DNA from: Mactra quadrangularis
Lineage: Eukaryota > Mollusca > Bivalvia > Venerida > Mactridae
Direction of reading: 5' to 3'
NCBI GenBank assembly: GCA_025267735.1
Contig: CM046307.1
Span: 54,059,395 to 54,123,394, forward strand
DNA: 64,000 nucleotides
Below are positions 1-12,310 of this stretch, in pieces (within the stretch, counting starts at the first letter, position 1; each line of letters opens with the position of its first letter). Below the pieces are notes generated by a model that did not search any database, had not been told where the DNA came from, and saw only the letters and a list, made by a program, of their open reading frames with translations. The translations under genes and the position numbers were made by a program.

Positions 1-957
1 AATGACCTGACTAGCATGCATGTTTGGACAATGTACATGTAACTAATGGTCATTTCAAGACAGCACGAACACATTAAATGTAACACTGACCATGGATATT
101 TTGTCTGCAATTAGAAGACGTATTGATTCTTGACCGTTTAATCATCTGATGCTATACTGGAATTTAAGTGTAAAATGCTTAAACCGGTCTGTTAAAATGA
201 CTTTGGACAAACTACTATAGACGTAATTTTGCATGACCGTATTCTGTTATTTATAGCCTAGGGCTATTTCTTTGTCTTTTTAGATAATAAGCATTTAAGT
301 TTTCTTAAAAATGCTTTTTGTTTTGTTGAACTGTTAAATCTTACACTCAAACTAACATGAGTTAGTTTAAGATTTCACTTTAGAACTTAAAGACACCAAG
401 GGGATAAGTACAAAGTAGTTCCAAATTTCAAATTTATAGTGAATTTTATCATGATCAATCTCGTGTACTAAACTGCTCTAAATGGGCTCACATGGTTCTT
501 ATCTTATATTCAGATGAATTGCAGGAAACAGTGCTGGGAAATACTACGAATAGCTACTGTCAATGACCATAAAAACTTTCACAACTTGAATCTTTTGTTC
601 CAAATTAGATTTCTTATTAATTAGAGTAAAACGTGGCCATACACAAATCATAGAATACTAAATTCTGTATAAGTAATGTTGTTAATATGTAGATTTCATC
701 TATTATGTAATAGTGTGCTTTTTATAGTATATTTTCATACGTGTTTATTCATACATCTACATGGATTCTATTTAATATAATTGTATAATATAATGTACAT
801 GTATTTTATACATATGCATCACCTTCTAAATATGTTATTTTCTCCATAATGGAGGATTCAATAAATATATATATATATATATATGACAATGTGTTAAACA
901 AATCATCTTCATGCGATGGTCATAAGAATGTGAAACCAAAAATATTAATGCATTTTG
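1..957. other. AT-rich non-coding stretch
   Basis: I see no credible coding exon, RNA gene or mobile element here. A short (AT)n run lies at about 862-884. The stretch may be intergenic or part of a long intron. Confidence 0.6.
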
Positions 958-1075
958 AAACGCCGTTGTTTCCTTGAGCAATTGATCCTTCTCGCTCAGT
1001 CCTGGGGACCAGGAAGCGGACTTAAAAGTGATTAATCTAAGTTGTAAGAACTTGTTTCACAATCGAGTATAAACT
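958..1075 (+). repeat. 3' fragment of a tRNA-derived SINE
   Basis: The segment from 'CCGTTGTTTCCTTGAGCAA' through 'GGGGACCAGGAAGCGGAC' to 'AATCGA' matches the 3' half of the tRNA-headed repeat at 24871-25098 almost word for word. No tRNA-like head precedes it, so it is a 5'-truncated copy. Confidence 0.7.
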
Positions 1076-1293
1076 AACTGTGTATTACAGTAAAAGATCC
1101 TTCCGTTTGAGTTTATACAGCGTATATTAAAATAAGTTTTCAATGCATAAAATAATACATGTACATGTAATAAGGTTGCATAATAAAACCAGAGACATGC
1201 TATCTATGTTTCTGACAAAACATAATAAATAATGCATCATCTAACCTATTTCCTTACAATAAATATGATATATTCATTTGGAACAAGCATAAA

Positions 1294-1668
1294 CAGTGCC
1301 CACCAAAATTATGGAGACATTTTCAATGTGTTTGGCCTATTATGTAGCTTTTATCGAAAATATTATTAAAGTTTACTTAAATGCTTTTTAGTTTAGCTAT
1401 AGTTAAATGGTTCTATATATTGTGGAGAATACAAATATAGCTTATAAACAGTGTTATGGGGTTAATTCATTAAACATGGGTTTGGTGACTTTAGAATAGG
1501 ATGTCAGATGCTGAATCTTTTAAATGTAATGCGTTCATTACATTTGTTGTAGTTTTATCCAAAACCATACTAAATAATTATATTTTAAATAATGGTTCTA
1601 TAAACCATTATTGAAATTAAAGAGTTTTCGTAAATTTCCCTTAGTCTCAAAACTTTTGGTGGGCACTG
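1294..1668. mobile_element. Tc1/mariner-type MITE, 375 bp
   Basis: The ends are inverted copies of CAGTGCCCACCAAAA, followed by a looser match (about 25 bp in all). The right side is followed by TA; the left flank reads AA, so the TA duplication is decayed. There is no ORF inside. CAGTG termini and TA targeting are typical of Tc1/mariner-mobilised MITEs, so the class is inferred from the ends alone. Confidence 0.75.
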
Positions 1669-2089
1669 TATACATTCAACGTACCTAAAACATTTTTACA
1701 CCATATATTTCAGTTAAAACTGTATTTTACATGGAGTTGATATATCCCAGTAATTACATTACGTAACTATAGTTATTGCCTGCTATAACTTAGATCGTGA
1801 GAACTAACGCTGAGAGTAGTTCTAGGGAACGCTATGTATCAATTACCACAAGTGTTGTGATGTTTTAATATTAATTACTTTCTGTCATGCATTGGTAACT
1901 CTCATGAATGTTACAATTTATTTGTTAACTAAAAGATAATCATGTGTATTGTTGAATTATTGATAAAATTCTCTTACATTAACTTTGATCATAAATCCTC
2001 TGATGCTTGCATTAACTTCAAAAACATATGCAATTTCTATGAATTATAGGCGAATTAATTATTTTCGCTGTTAATAATCTTTTGACTTC
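1669..2089. other. AT-rich non-coding stretch
   Basis: Nothing recognisable. It separates the MITE on the left from the pyrimidine-rich tract on the right. Confidence 0.5.
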
Positions 2090-2445
2090 ACTCTTATCCC
2101 CTTCTCTCCAGTTCTCTCTCTTTTCATCCCTTACAAATCTCATTTTACCCAACGTCCTTTCACTTGTGTTGTCTTTATTGTTTTAATTCTTTCCTTTCAT
2201 CCCATCTTTTTCGTGTCTCTCTTCCCAATATCTAATTTTTCTCCCCTTTTCTATTCTACCCTCTTGTCTCTCTCCCTTTCATCACCTCTCTACTTTCCCC
2301 TTCCAAAATCTCCCTCTTATTTCTCTCTATCTCCTGTCTACCCCCTCTCTCGCGTCTCTATTTCTCTCTTTCGTTTATCTCTGCCATAACCCATTTGCTC
2401 TCTTGCATTGCCCTGTTTCTTCAATCTTTTACTCTTCCTTCTTTC

Positions 2446-2507
2446 GCGCGATATTACCTTTCTGTGTTGATGCGCCGTAAAACACACACAAGCAAACAAA
2501 CAAAAAT
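2446..2507 (+). mobile_element. 62-bp tail-only retroposon with perfect target-site duplication
   Basis: The insert begins GCGCGATAT, contains ACCTTTCTGTGTTG and GCGCCGTAAAAC, and ends in an A-rich CAAA-type tail. It is flanked by exact 12-bp direct repeats CTTCCTTCTTTC (2434-2445 and 2508-2519), the mark of LINE-type target-primed insertion. The sequence is homologous to the 3' end of the full-length SINEs in this window (8343-8625) but has no tRNA head. It begins at essentially the same base as the insert at 6135-6195. Confidence 0.8.
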
Positions 2508-2639
2508 CTTCCTTCTTTCACCATCTATCCCCCTCCTCTCTCTCTTATCACTCTTGTTCTTACTTTTTGCTTTATCCTCTTTTGCCCCTTTTCTTTTCAC
2601 AATCTCTCTACCTACCACCCTCCCTCCCTCCCCCTTCCC

Positions 2640-2802
<163 letters not shown>

Positions 2803-2840
2803 CCTCTCTGACTTAGTCTCTACGACTATTTCTCAATAAT

Positions 2841-4896
2841 TTCTCTCACATGAATTGTCTCTGCTATGAAAGAAGTCAAATAAAAGCGATCATACAATAA
2901 TACTGTATCACATTACAGATAGACACTATCAACTTAATATTTTATTTCTCATGTGAAATTAGATTACGTCAAGAAATTGATGGCTTACATCAATTAAAAC
3001 CAGCTATACACAAATCATTTTACACGTTGTTTCTAGAATACCATTAATATTGATAAAAGACTGACTATTATTCCAATTATAACCCTTTTCAATATTTTAA
3101 CATTTCTACTGTTGCGTTACTTTTGCGAATAAAACATTTCTGTAAGATTTCGTCTCAATGTCGATATTGTGTTTTGTTAACTTTCAAAAATGACAATCTC
3201 AAGCTGTTTCTTTTATTATGTCCTTTCGATGACGATTATCTGTCATATTACTGTATTTAGTATTGCATTCGTGGAAGCCTTTCGAAAAGCGTTGTACAAA
3301 ATCCTGAGGTCAGGATAAATCAATAAGCATTTACCCATGAAAAAAGAGACCCTATTATATACAGTGTACTTAAAAAGTAATTAGCAAAAGTTATTTTAAG
3401 ATGAACCATTTTTTTACCACGAAAAAAGGGCAAAGGCGTCATATGTGATATTTCCCATCATCAGCAATAATTAGTTCATCACCGTGTAGAAATAAATAAC
3501 ACTGAATTTAAGTGAACTTTCTTGCCGTATGTTTGATTTATTTCTTAACATTCCGTTTATCGAAAGTCTTTGCTAGGGCTTTATATAATGTATTTTGCTG
3601 ACTTGATATGATATTGTCGGAAACCTATTTCTTACTGTTTCGTTTTAGACTGTGATTTGATACATTTAGTTATGAAGGTTAATCAATAATCACTAAACGC
3701 AATGCACATGTATATGTTTGTGTCTTCAATCCATTACAAAAAATCAAAGGTGTTAGATTTTCATAAGCTCTCCACTTTCCCTATGGTAGTTTTTCTTCGC
3801 GCAATAAAATTTCTAAAAAATATCAGTGCCAATTCTCTGTCACTTTGTATTATCTTTCATGTCAAAGGGAATAATTGAGATGTGCCCACTTGAATGATAT
3901 CATAATTATGACACATACAGTTACATAACGCCTCCGACGTGGTTTTCTTCTTCAATCATAATAAATATTCATTCACCGACATTCTATCGCTGTTAAGATT
4001 TATGTCAGTGATCAGAACACATATTTAGAACACTTGACAACTAAATATAGGTATAGTTCTTATGTCTCAGTTGTATTTTACGAATAATTACGCCACATCA
4101 ATTCTGATTTATCCGAAATCTGCTCTGTCCGAAACGTGTTCAAATTAGCTAGGGGATTCTGGGTAAAATAATTGAAATTACAGACGAGGAAAATACGACA
4201 GAACCTAAAATGTCTGAGTCTCTAATGGAAACACTTAGTATATATCGTAAAATGTCATTTATAAAATTATCTGTATTACGGAGAATCACACGGGTGATAA
4301 TTTATATACGGAGTAGAAATGCGCATCCACGCGTACATATAAGTGATACAGTGTATATCATGGGTGTAACCCATTATTTTACAATAATTATAGCTAGCAT
4401 CTATTTCATTCTTAATGTCTTTAGTACGATATGTTACTCTTTACTTGCCTCTTGTGTCGGTAATTGATGAGTATAAGTGTGATCTTTAATGATTTGACTT
4501 CCCATTAAGGTACTGCAGTATTTCTTTTTTTTAATTTTTTTTCTATTAGGCTAAGCACCGTGCAAATGCAAATAATGATCAATCTCTAGTAACCAGTTCA
4601 CCAAACTACCCTGGGTTAAATACAATACAGCAATATATTTGGAACATTAAACTCGTCACCCTGTGTGTTATTTTACTGTTTTACGGACTCAAATAGTTGT
4701 ATTTTTATTTCTACGTACATTGTTTTTTCATTGATATTTCTTTATATCTAATTGTTTATCATATTTTAGTAAGTGTATTGGATGTGAAAATTAACATTAG
4801 ATATAAAACAATTTAATATCATTTGCATACAATGAATCTGTTAAAAATGATGTAGTTACCGAAGCGTACATGTATAGTGTATTATTCTGACCCAGG
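2841..4896. other. AT-rich non-coding stretch
   Basis: No exon with supporting homology and no clear repeat. The 85-codon frame at 4210-4467 has no recognisable domain and is treated as chance. Confidence 0.5.
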
Positions 4897-5240
4897 TCAA
4901 TTCGCACAAACGATACAGCGCCATATATAGTTCGAACAAAAAAACCAAAACAATGTTTATACATGTAATAACAATAGAATGAACAAATCCACGACGAGGA
5001 TGCTCAGGATGACTATAAAATATATAATGTTGATATGTTCTAAAGTGTCTTGTTTATGTAATGGAAAAGCGTTCTACTATTTCAAGCATGATTTACCAAG
5101 TGGTGGTGGTTTATCAACTATGCTAATTTTGTTGAAATGAATAACATAAATTTTATTTTCAATACTGCCTACCCTTGAAATGAATTGTCTCATTTGTAAT
5201 GTTTACCCAAACACGTTTTGTTATTTTGTACGCACTATAG
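4897..5240 (+). repeat. Dispersed repeat, copy A
   Basis: This stretch resembles 52060-52330 in the same orientation and 53692-53968 in reverse complement. Shared landmarks are 'TTCGCACAAA', 'AAGTGTCTTGTT', 'AAAGCGTTCTA', 'AAGCATGATT', 'CCAAGTGGTGGTGGTTTATC' and 'ATTTTGTTGAAATGA'. It is an interspersed repeat of at least 270 bp of unknown class with no coding capacity. Confidence 0.75.
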
Positions 5241-5740
5241 AAGTACTTGGACAAAATAATGTTTTCATCATAAATCATTTTATACTTACCCATACAAAAC
5301 AGGGTCTTTAGAAATGTTTTCAATTTAGAAATATAACCAACTAATAAAAAGAAGTACCGACCTTGCTTAACAATTGCTTTATAAAAATCGGCTATCCTAG
5401 TTTTGGTGCACTGTATAATGATCGAAATACATGTACTTCTCATTCTTAAAAACTTTCTAAAAAATCTGGCCATGTTCCCATTTTAGTTCCAAAATCATGT
5501 GAATGAAGTTGGTAAATCCCATTCCCACACATTCAATGCTGAAATAATTTCAATTAAACGCTATATAGTGAACAGCACTGTCTGTGACTTTCTAAGAAAT
5601 TGAACTTAATTTGTACTTTAGATTTCTTCACATAAATGTGTACGTCAGTTCAAACTTCATGTTTGAGTTCTAGATGTTTTCATTTATCCGTGCTCATTAT
5701 TATCATTTCAATAACATTAATGTATTACAAAAGTTCATAA
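5241..5740. other. Non-coding stretch
   Basis: Nothing recognisable. The 104-codon minus-strand frame at 5159-5473 runs through the end of the dispersed repeat and is not a gene. Confidence 0.5.
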
Positions 5741-6035
5741 CCCGGATCCGTTGCGCAGTTGGTTACGCACCGGGATTTTGAATCTAATGTCCCGAAGGGG
5801 CATGGGATAAAATCTTACCCGGGAGGTTATACCCTTTGATAAAAATGTGCAAATGATGTCAATTATCATCTATTAATAAGGTATATGGAGAAGTTTCCGG
5901 CCTTGTGGAATAGTCAATGAGTACTGGTTATAGACAATGGTCTAAGAAAGCTAGGCTAGGTGCGCTGTATGCCGTAAAATAACCTTAAACTTGTGTTGAT
6001 ACGGCGTTGAATCCAGAATAAAAACAACAACAAAA
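5741..6035 (+). mobile_element. tRNA-derived SINE, family 1
   Basis: The head (about 5741-5830) is a decayed copy of the tRNA-like head at 8343, keeping 'CGCAGTTGGT' and 'CACCGGGATTTTGAATCT'. The body and tail match the same element: 'GAGAAGTTTCCGGCCTTGTGG', 'GAGTACTGGTTATAGACAATG', and the hairpin tail at 5969-6007 followed by an (AAC)n-like end. It is non-coding and would depend on a LINE reverse transcriptase. Confidence 0.88.
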
Positions 6036-6134
6036 ATACCTACATGTATATTTATTAATTTCATAATATACCTGTACTAGTATATACCTTGTATGTTTTA
6101 ACACCAGCATTTACATTGAAGATGAAGTTAAAGT

Positions 6135-6195
6135 TTGTTTGTTTGTTTGTTTGGGTTTTACGGCGCACCAACACAGAAAGGTCATATCGCGCCGA
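6135..6195 (-). mobile_element. 61-bp tail-only retroposon with perfect target-site duplication
   Basis: On the minus strand it reads GGCGCGATATGACC, then TTTCTGTGTTGGTGCGCC, then GTAAAACCC and (CAAA)n. It is flanked by exact 13-bp direct repeats ATGAAGTTAAAGT (6122-6134 and 6196-6208). It is the same unit as 2446-2507 in the opposite orientation. The two copies start within three bases of each other, so it looks like a discrete mini-element rather than two random truncations. Confidence 0.85.
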
Positions 6196-6208
6196 ATGAA
6201 GTTAAAGT

Positions 6209-8205
6209 ATTTCTATAAAGATATAAAGTTCTAGAGCATAGACGTTGGTTAAAGTCGTACGAAGTTGCTTTTTTCAATCCATCATGACTTTTAGATGGTT
6301 TCTTTTGATGCAAACTACTCAAACTTTGATATTTCCAAGATCATAGATAAAATGACTTTTTAATCAGAGTTTATTAATATGCACACACCGACTGATCTCA
6401 CCAAGTTAATTAGGTTCTTCATAAACCACATCAAAGATATTTACCGTAAATTAATCTAATGAAAATTAGATAGTTGTTTTTTAATCTTATCTATGTACTT
6501 GGAATGTTCAACTAGACTTAGAGCATTTTAGATGTTAGAATATTACATATTGTGCCTTAAGGTGCAAATTGTTATAAAGACGGATCTGATACACCTAAAT
6601 GAGATTTAAATGCATTATAACAACGTGCCCGGATCTTCATACGTTATTTTACATATTTTCTCATTATAAACATTAGCCGTTTCGGTGGTTTTCCATTTTT
6701 TGTGGAACGCACGCAGTGAATATTATAAACATCTTGCTCTAGGGCGTGTTTCCATTTTCGTTGAATTTCATACATTTTTTTCATCAGTATAATGAGGTTA
6801 TGTACATGTACCAATCTGTTTACATGTATTTCCAAAAGAACCTAAATGTAGCACAGCTGTGATGCAGTTGTCATTGTTTGTTTGGAACCGTGGCTGTCGA
6901 CATGAGTAGATCAATGCAAATGCCATTGTTATGTTTAATACCTTCCTAATGATAAATTCACTCTTCTACTATAAGTTGGTATACGCAGTCCAGTTCCCCT
7001 ATGTCGACCCATATTTAGGTCTTCAGACTCAACCCTGTCAACAAGAAGATTCAATTTACTGTTAATAATGTATGATTTTCTATCGTGTGCCTTGTCTCTT
7101 ACTTTAATGAAACTAGTACCATTACTAGTACCATTGCTCTTTATAATGATCACTGCCATTAGTCATATGGAGATTTTAGTCAAGGCAGCCCGCCTTAGTG
7201 GTCAAGTTAAGGTCGCTAATTTTAAATCATTGAATCGTCTCGCTTACAGGTTGTCGTGGGTCTGAGTTATGGTTCTTTATGTAAGAAAGTTAGCAGTTTT
7301 TACGGAGAATGAGCATCTAGTACTGATTATTCTCATGAAAATTGGCATAGTAAAATAGGCTCCTAATATGAATCTGAGTGGTGAACTTAAACGTTAAACA
7401 AACAGCAACCTCATCAAATTGAAGTCGGAATATTTCTTCCCATGGTACTAGTCAACACACTACTAGTACCATAATTTAAAGTTCAGGAACATATGGTAAC
7501 ATTTCATTCGTTAGACTCCAGTGGCTTTTATATTATTTTCTCCGTCCAAACAATTTCTTCTCAAGTTATTGATGACTTTTTTCTTCGGCTGAGCCATTTT
7601 CTCTTAGCATTAGAAATAACGACACTCAAACTTAATATTTATAGGAATACAAGTGTAGTTATCTTGTTAAACAATTTATTTAGATAACAATTAAATTACA
7701 ACATCTCAGGCGAGTGAGGACAAATATATTTTATCCCTCAAATACGTCCCAAAGTCACCACATATGTTATAAGAAAACGTATATATATACATCTTGTTGT
7801 TTCTACGGTCTGTCAACGACCATGCTTGTCGTATTATTTCTGTTTTATTGAATTACATCGCTTGTGAAATTACTTGCGGAAACAAATTTCCTATCAATAA
7901 GATAGAAGCCGTGGAAACCAGGGGATTATATATTTAGATGTACTGTAAGTAATAGTTCTTAAGATAAAACGTGTTAGACCTTGAGGGGTTTTAAACAAGT
8001 TGATTATTTCCTGTCTTTAATTAAATGAGAATTTAAGTCAACAAAAACGAATTAAACTTTTGAAAGCAATTTTTAAAGATGAATTGGATGAAATTGTCAA
8101 TGCAACCAAAATGTTTTTTGTTTGTGAAAACCTTTTAATTGATGTGCTGAGCTATATAAAGAAGTCCAAACACGTACTTAGTGTTAAGACCAATGTGTAC
8201 GTTTG
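6209..8205. other. Non-coding stretch
   Basis: No credible gene. A weak tRNA-like patch at about 7180-7290 (CCTTAGTGGTCAAG, then GTGGGTCTGAG, then GTTCTTTATG) may be a very old SINE remnant. Confidence 0.5.
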
Positions 8206-8342
8206 AAAACAACCAATCAATTTAAAGCAGTTAAGTTTAGCTGTATAGGCATCCATGTTATTTTTCAAAATCATGCGAAGTTTAAATACTATAGTCCAAA
8301 ATACTTAATTTGAGAAATAATTGTCCCTATATGTAGACCATT
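8205..8342 (+). repeat. Direct repeat, left copy
   Basis: About 138 bp, from GAAAACAACCAATCAA to TGTAGACCATTCC, are repeated at 8625-8769 with scattered substitutions. The pair flanks a SINE. Confidence 0.9.
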
Positions 8343-8625
8343 CCGGGTCGATAGCGCAGTTGGTAGCGCGCCGGGATTTGGAATCTCGTGCCCGAGGGGG
8401 TGCGGGTTGGAATCCCACCCGGGGAGGTTATACCCTTCCATGTAAATTTGACAATAATGTCGATTTTCCTCCATTGATTAGATAATATGGAGAAGTTTTC
8501 GGCCTTGTGGAAGGGTAGGTGAGTACTGGTTATAGACAATGGTCCAGGAAGGCTAGGTTAGGTGCGCTAGACGCCGTAAAATGACCTAAATTGTGTTGAC
8601 ACGGCGTTAAATCTAGTAAAAAAAG
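8343..8625 (+). mobile_element. tRNA-derived SINE, family 1 (best copy)
   Basis: A tRNA-like head (8343-8425) carries an A-box region 'TAGCGCAGTTGGTAGCGC', an anticodon arm with loop TTTGGAA (anticodon position TGG) between pairing arms CGGGA and TCTCG, and a B box 'GGTTGGAATCCCACC'. The body contains 'GGCCTTGTGGAAGGGT' and 'GAGTACTGGTTATAGACAAT'. The tail holds the perfect hairpin ACGCCGT/ACGGCGT (8571-8577 with 8601-8607) and ends in A-rich sequence. It is non-coding; Pol III transcription and LINE-driven mobility are inferred from family knowledge. Confidence 0.92.
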
Positions 8626-8769
8626 AAAACCACCCATCAGTTTAAAGCAGTTAAGTTTAGTTGTATAGGTTTCCATGTTATTTTTCAAAATCATTCGAAC
8701 TTTACGATACTACGAGTATAGTCCCATATACTTAATTTTGGAAATTATTATCCCTATATGTTGACCATT
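8625..8769 (+). repeat. Direct repeat, right copy
   Basis: Second copy of 8205-8342. It is followed at about 8770-8810 by a shrunken remnant of the SINE head ('AGATTTTGAATCTAGT' against 'GGGATTTGGAATCTCGT'). This suggests that a block of [repeat + SINE] was duplicated and the second SINE then lost most of its length. Confidence 0.85.
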
Positions 8770-10297
8770 CCGCTACTAAGACCGTAGATTTTGAATCTAG
8801 TTACTGTAGTGAAACTTTACTGTATTTAAAGTTTATACTTGCATCCAATGTTCATCTTTTATTAATTGAAATACTCATAACTAGTTGCATGTTGCTTTAC
8901 CAAGCATTGCAAAAATCCCAATACATTTTTGTCTGTTTTAACAATCATAGGCGTCATGTTCTTAAAATGTTGGCAGTAGTAACCTATCCTATAAGTGCTT
9001 CTTTTTCAATTAAATCATTATCTTCACAAATCATCGCTAAAGAAACAAGTTTGAACATCCATTTTATCATGTTTTAAAAACACATTCCAAAACTGAGAAT
9101 TTCAAAGATGATTACATCAGATACGTGTATTACCTACCTACCATGACGTACATAGAACTCTTCTTTTACTTTCATCCTACCTGAGTATTGTGTGTAGAAA
9201 TAATACATGTGAGATATGAATGAGTTATGTTCACCTGATGAAATCTTTTTAGAAAGTTTTACCTTGATTGTAATAAAGGTAAGGTATTGAAGATGATTAT
9301 TTTTTTGGTTTTGTTGTATGTTTTGCCCCGCTGTTGGCACAACGAATGTACTCTTATAGAAACACCGATGACGTTTCTATTGTTTAAGACATACCGTATT
9401 TATGTCGTATATTTAGTCGACATACTCACTGTCCTCGGAGAGACTTTAGAGAATACTTTTTATAACTTTTAAGAATAAAGCGTGTTCAGTAATGACTTGG
9501 AGCTGTCCTGTTATATTAACAGTGGAATAAAGAATAGCTGCAGAAAATAAATTAGGACCAACCTTCACGAATGTATCTGCCTGTATAAAAGTCACTCTTG
9601 GAAGTTTAACAAAGGATCTCATTGACTTACATGCATGTTTTTTTGTCATTGTGGCCTTCTCCTTTCCGTTATTTGTTTATTATACAGACATGATTATAAT
9701 ACATCCACGATGATACATGCAATTAGTTAAGGTGAAACATCTGATTTGTATGAGCTATATTTGATCATATTGCACATAACATACTAATACTATGTAATGT
9801 CCACATGCATTTTATATGTTGGAAAAAGGATTTTTCATTGGCAGCCAGACGTACCACAGACAGAAATAACCGAGATGGTTTATATGCCTCGAATCATGAA
9901 GGCAAACTAGCGTTCTCTATAGCAGACGATACACAGCGTCGTTACTGTTGCATGGTATACCCTCTTGAAATGTAATCAAGATACTTAATCTTAAATGTCT
10001 GGAATTTTTCAAAAGTTTTCTTTGCACCTGTTACAGAGTGTATGTATACTTCCCGGAAATTACATTTCTTGTTTGAGTTACAGATCTTTCTTAAAATATT
10101 TCATGTTTATTTTTGTGTTAATGATAACTCATCTCCTAAGCTGTGACTAATAATACTCTTAAAAGTTATACAATCTCATTTAAATTAGATTGTTTTAACA
10201 ATGTAACGGAAACAAGTGGAGTGTCAATGAATCAAATTTTGACAAAGAATTAATCATTTTCAAACAATTTAATTGGGCATTTTTTATTTTAACTTAT
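8770..10297. other. Non-coding stretch
   Basis: Apart from the SINE remnant at its left edge, nothing is recognisable here. The short open frames overlap each other on both strands without domain content. Confidence 0.5.
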
Positions 10298-10317
10298 ACA
10301 TATATTAGGGGGTTCAG

Positions 10318-10356
10318 GTGACGTGACGTTGCGTGACGTCGTCGTGACGTCGACGC
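10318..10356 (+). promoter_or_regulatory. Cluster of CRE-like TGACGT motifs at the left end of the element
   Basis: Just inside the terminal repeat, TGACGT occurs four times in about 38 bases, two of them in GTGACGTC context. CREB/ATF proteins bind TGACGTCA-type sites; function here is inference. A further group of (T)ACGTCAT motifs lies at about 10921-10980. Confidence 0.5.
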
Positions 10357-11144
10357 AATTTTTTGAGTTTTATACTTAAGTTTAAGCGCTAAATTTGACT
10401 TTATTATAGACAAAAATAAAAAATAAGAACATGTGTTGAAAGGATAATCATTAATTAATCATTTCATTTTTTTTCTTGAAAAAAAAAACTAACAAGAATC
10501 CTGCATAAATGATGATAGAAAACAACTCCTGTCGCCGTCAAACGCAACGTAAACATTCAATGGACGCGGATTCGCGTCATTTTGATGAGGTATGGAATAG
10601 GTTTATGCAGTTTGCTAGAGCTCGCTTCCAACCCAGAAAATCGATTGTTCAATCAAAATGTAGCTTACAAAATCAGCTTCTCATTGGTGAATGAAAGTTA
10701 TAAATTGCATTATCAATAAAAATTTGGTATGTAAACAAAGAAAGTTTTCCAAGTTTTTGTTAGGTTTCAATTGATTTTTTATTGACTTTCAACTTAATCT
10801 GTGTTTATCATACCTTTATGAATTAGAAACAAAGATTAATAGTAAAGAAACCTATTACATAGCTCTAGCAAACGTGTATTTCCAGCCCTACCATTCGAGA
10901 CGTTTTGACAAGTTTGTGAACGTAACGTCATCCCACCCACCAGTCATCGCTGGCTTACGTCATTTCTCCACTACGTCATTTTTTCTCAGATCATTTCTCC
11001 ACTTTCTACCCTTGTCAATACTTCATGCGCTTTCTATAAGTGAGGTATATGTATATAGTTGCACATTGTATCTAAGTTAACACTATTCATCTTCAAAAAT
11101 ATAATACGAAATGTTTATTTCGTACAATATGATAATTGCTGGTA

Positions 11145-12310
11145 CAGTGGATCTTGTGTTAAGCGACCATCCAAGGAAGAGACAAAAAGTGGTCGTTTAA
11201 GACAATGGTCTCTTAAGACAAATGTTGATTACCGACCTTGAAGCCGTTATGACAATCTAAAATTCGTCATTTTCATAGAACATTTTCTGTCAACGGGACG
11301 ATTTTAACTGCATGGGCTTTTATTTAAATGTCGCCAAATGCATACAAATAATGGGAAAATCGATTTTTCTTTTTTCAAAACATCCTAAATTCAGCATCAA
11401 ATTGCAATAATTTATTTCAATTAAGTGAAACTTATGTTTAAATAACGATTGCGAAACGGCCGTTTTTGTTTACGTACATGTTAAAATCCGTTATTCCCGG
11501 ACATTTTTTGCCATAAAAACAACCAATATTTAGGTCATCAGAGTAAAGGCTGTTACAGTTAAAACTGTGAAATTCACACAACTTATAAGAATTAATTGTG
11601 ATAATTGTCCAACACGCCAGCTAATTCTTTGTTCTAACGAGCGCTGCAAACTACATGCGTAAAACTGTTGACCTCGTTTGGTATTAGACCGTGACGCTAT
11701 TTTCGGAAAACGTGTCTATAATGTCCTCAATATTGACCTTTCTTTGTTTAAATTTACAAATTGTTTCTGTTTACGTATTTTTTAATGAATATTACTTTAC
11801 ACGTTCTATGCACGTATTAAAAGGCAAATTTGCAGACTTGAAATGTGTAAAAAAAACAATAACTCTCCACGGTGATTGAATGGTAAGAACGGATGTTTTA
11901 ATCGACCCTGATATGGGGCTAATTGTCCAATGTGTATTATCATATTAGTGTCACTTAGTTGATTGTTCCCACTTACCCCTTTATCTTACAGTATTTATGA
12001 CTGTCAATTATTGATTTTTAGAGCCTGACATACGACTTTATAGGTGATAGACATTGAGACGACGTACTCCCGGTGTATATTTCTAATTACCGATTTTTAT
12101 CGATTTTCGCCAAATACGATTTATTTGAGCCGGTCGTTTAACACAAATAAGTCAGTCAGATTCGGCCAAAACTAGTGGCCGCTGGTCGCGTTAGACAAAA
12201 GTCGCTTAAGGCAAAGATTTAAAGAGTTAAAATGGTCCGTGGGAACTCAGAGTGGTCGCTTAGTGCAAATGGTCGCTTAGGAGACGTGGTCGCTTATGCA
12301 AGATTAACTG
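11145..12310. mobile_element. Nested Tc1/mariner-type non-autonomous element, 1.17 kb
   Basis: TA dinucleotides (11143-11144 and 12311-12312) flank inverted ends CAGTGGATCTTG...TAAGCGACCA and TGGTCGCTTA...CAAGATTAACTG. The subterminal 'GGTCGCTTA' motif recurs several times near both ends (for example 11191, 12179, 12252, 12269 and 12288, with variation), a possible transposase-binding array. No ORF of note. It sits within the AGGGGG-ended element and is therefore younger. Confidence 0.8.
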
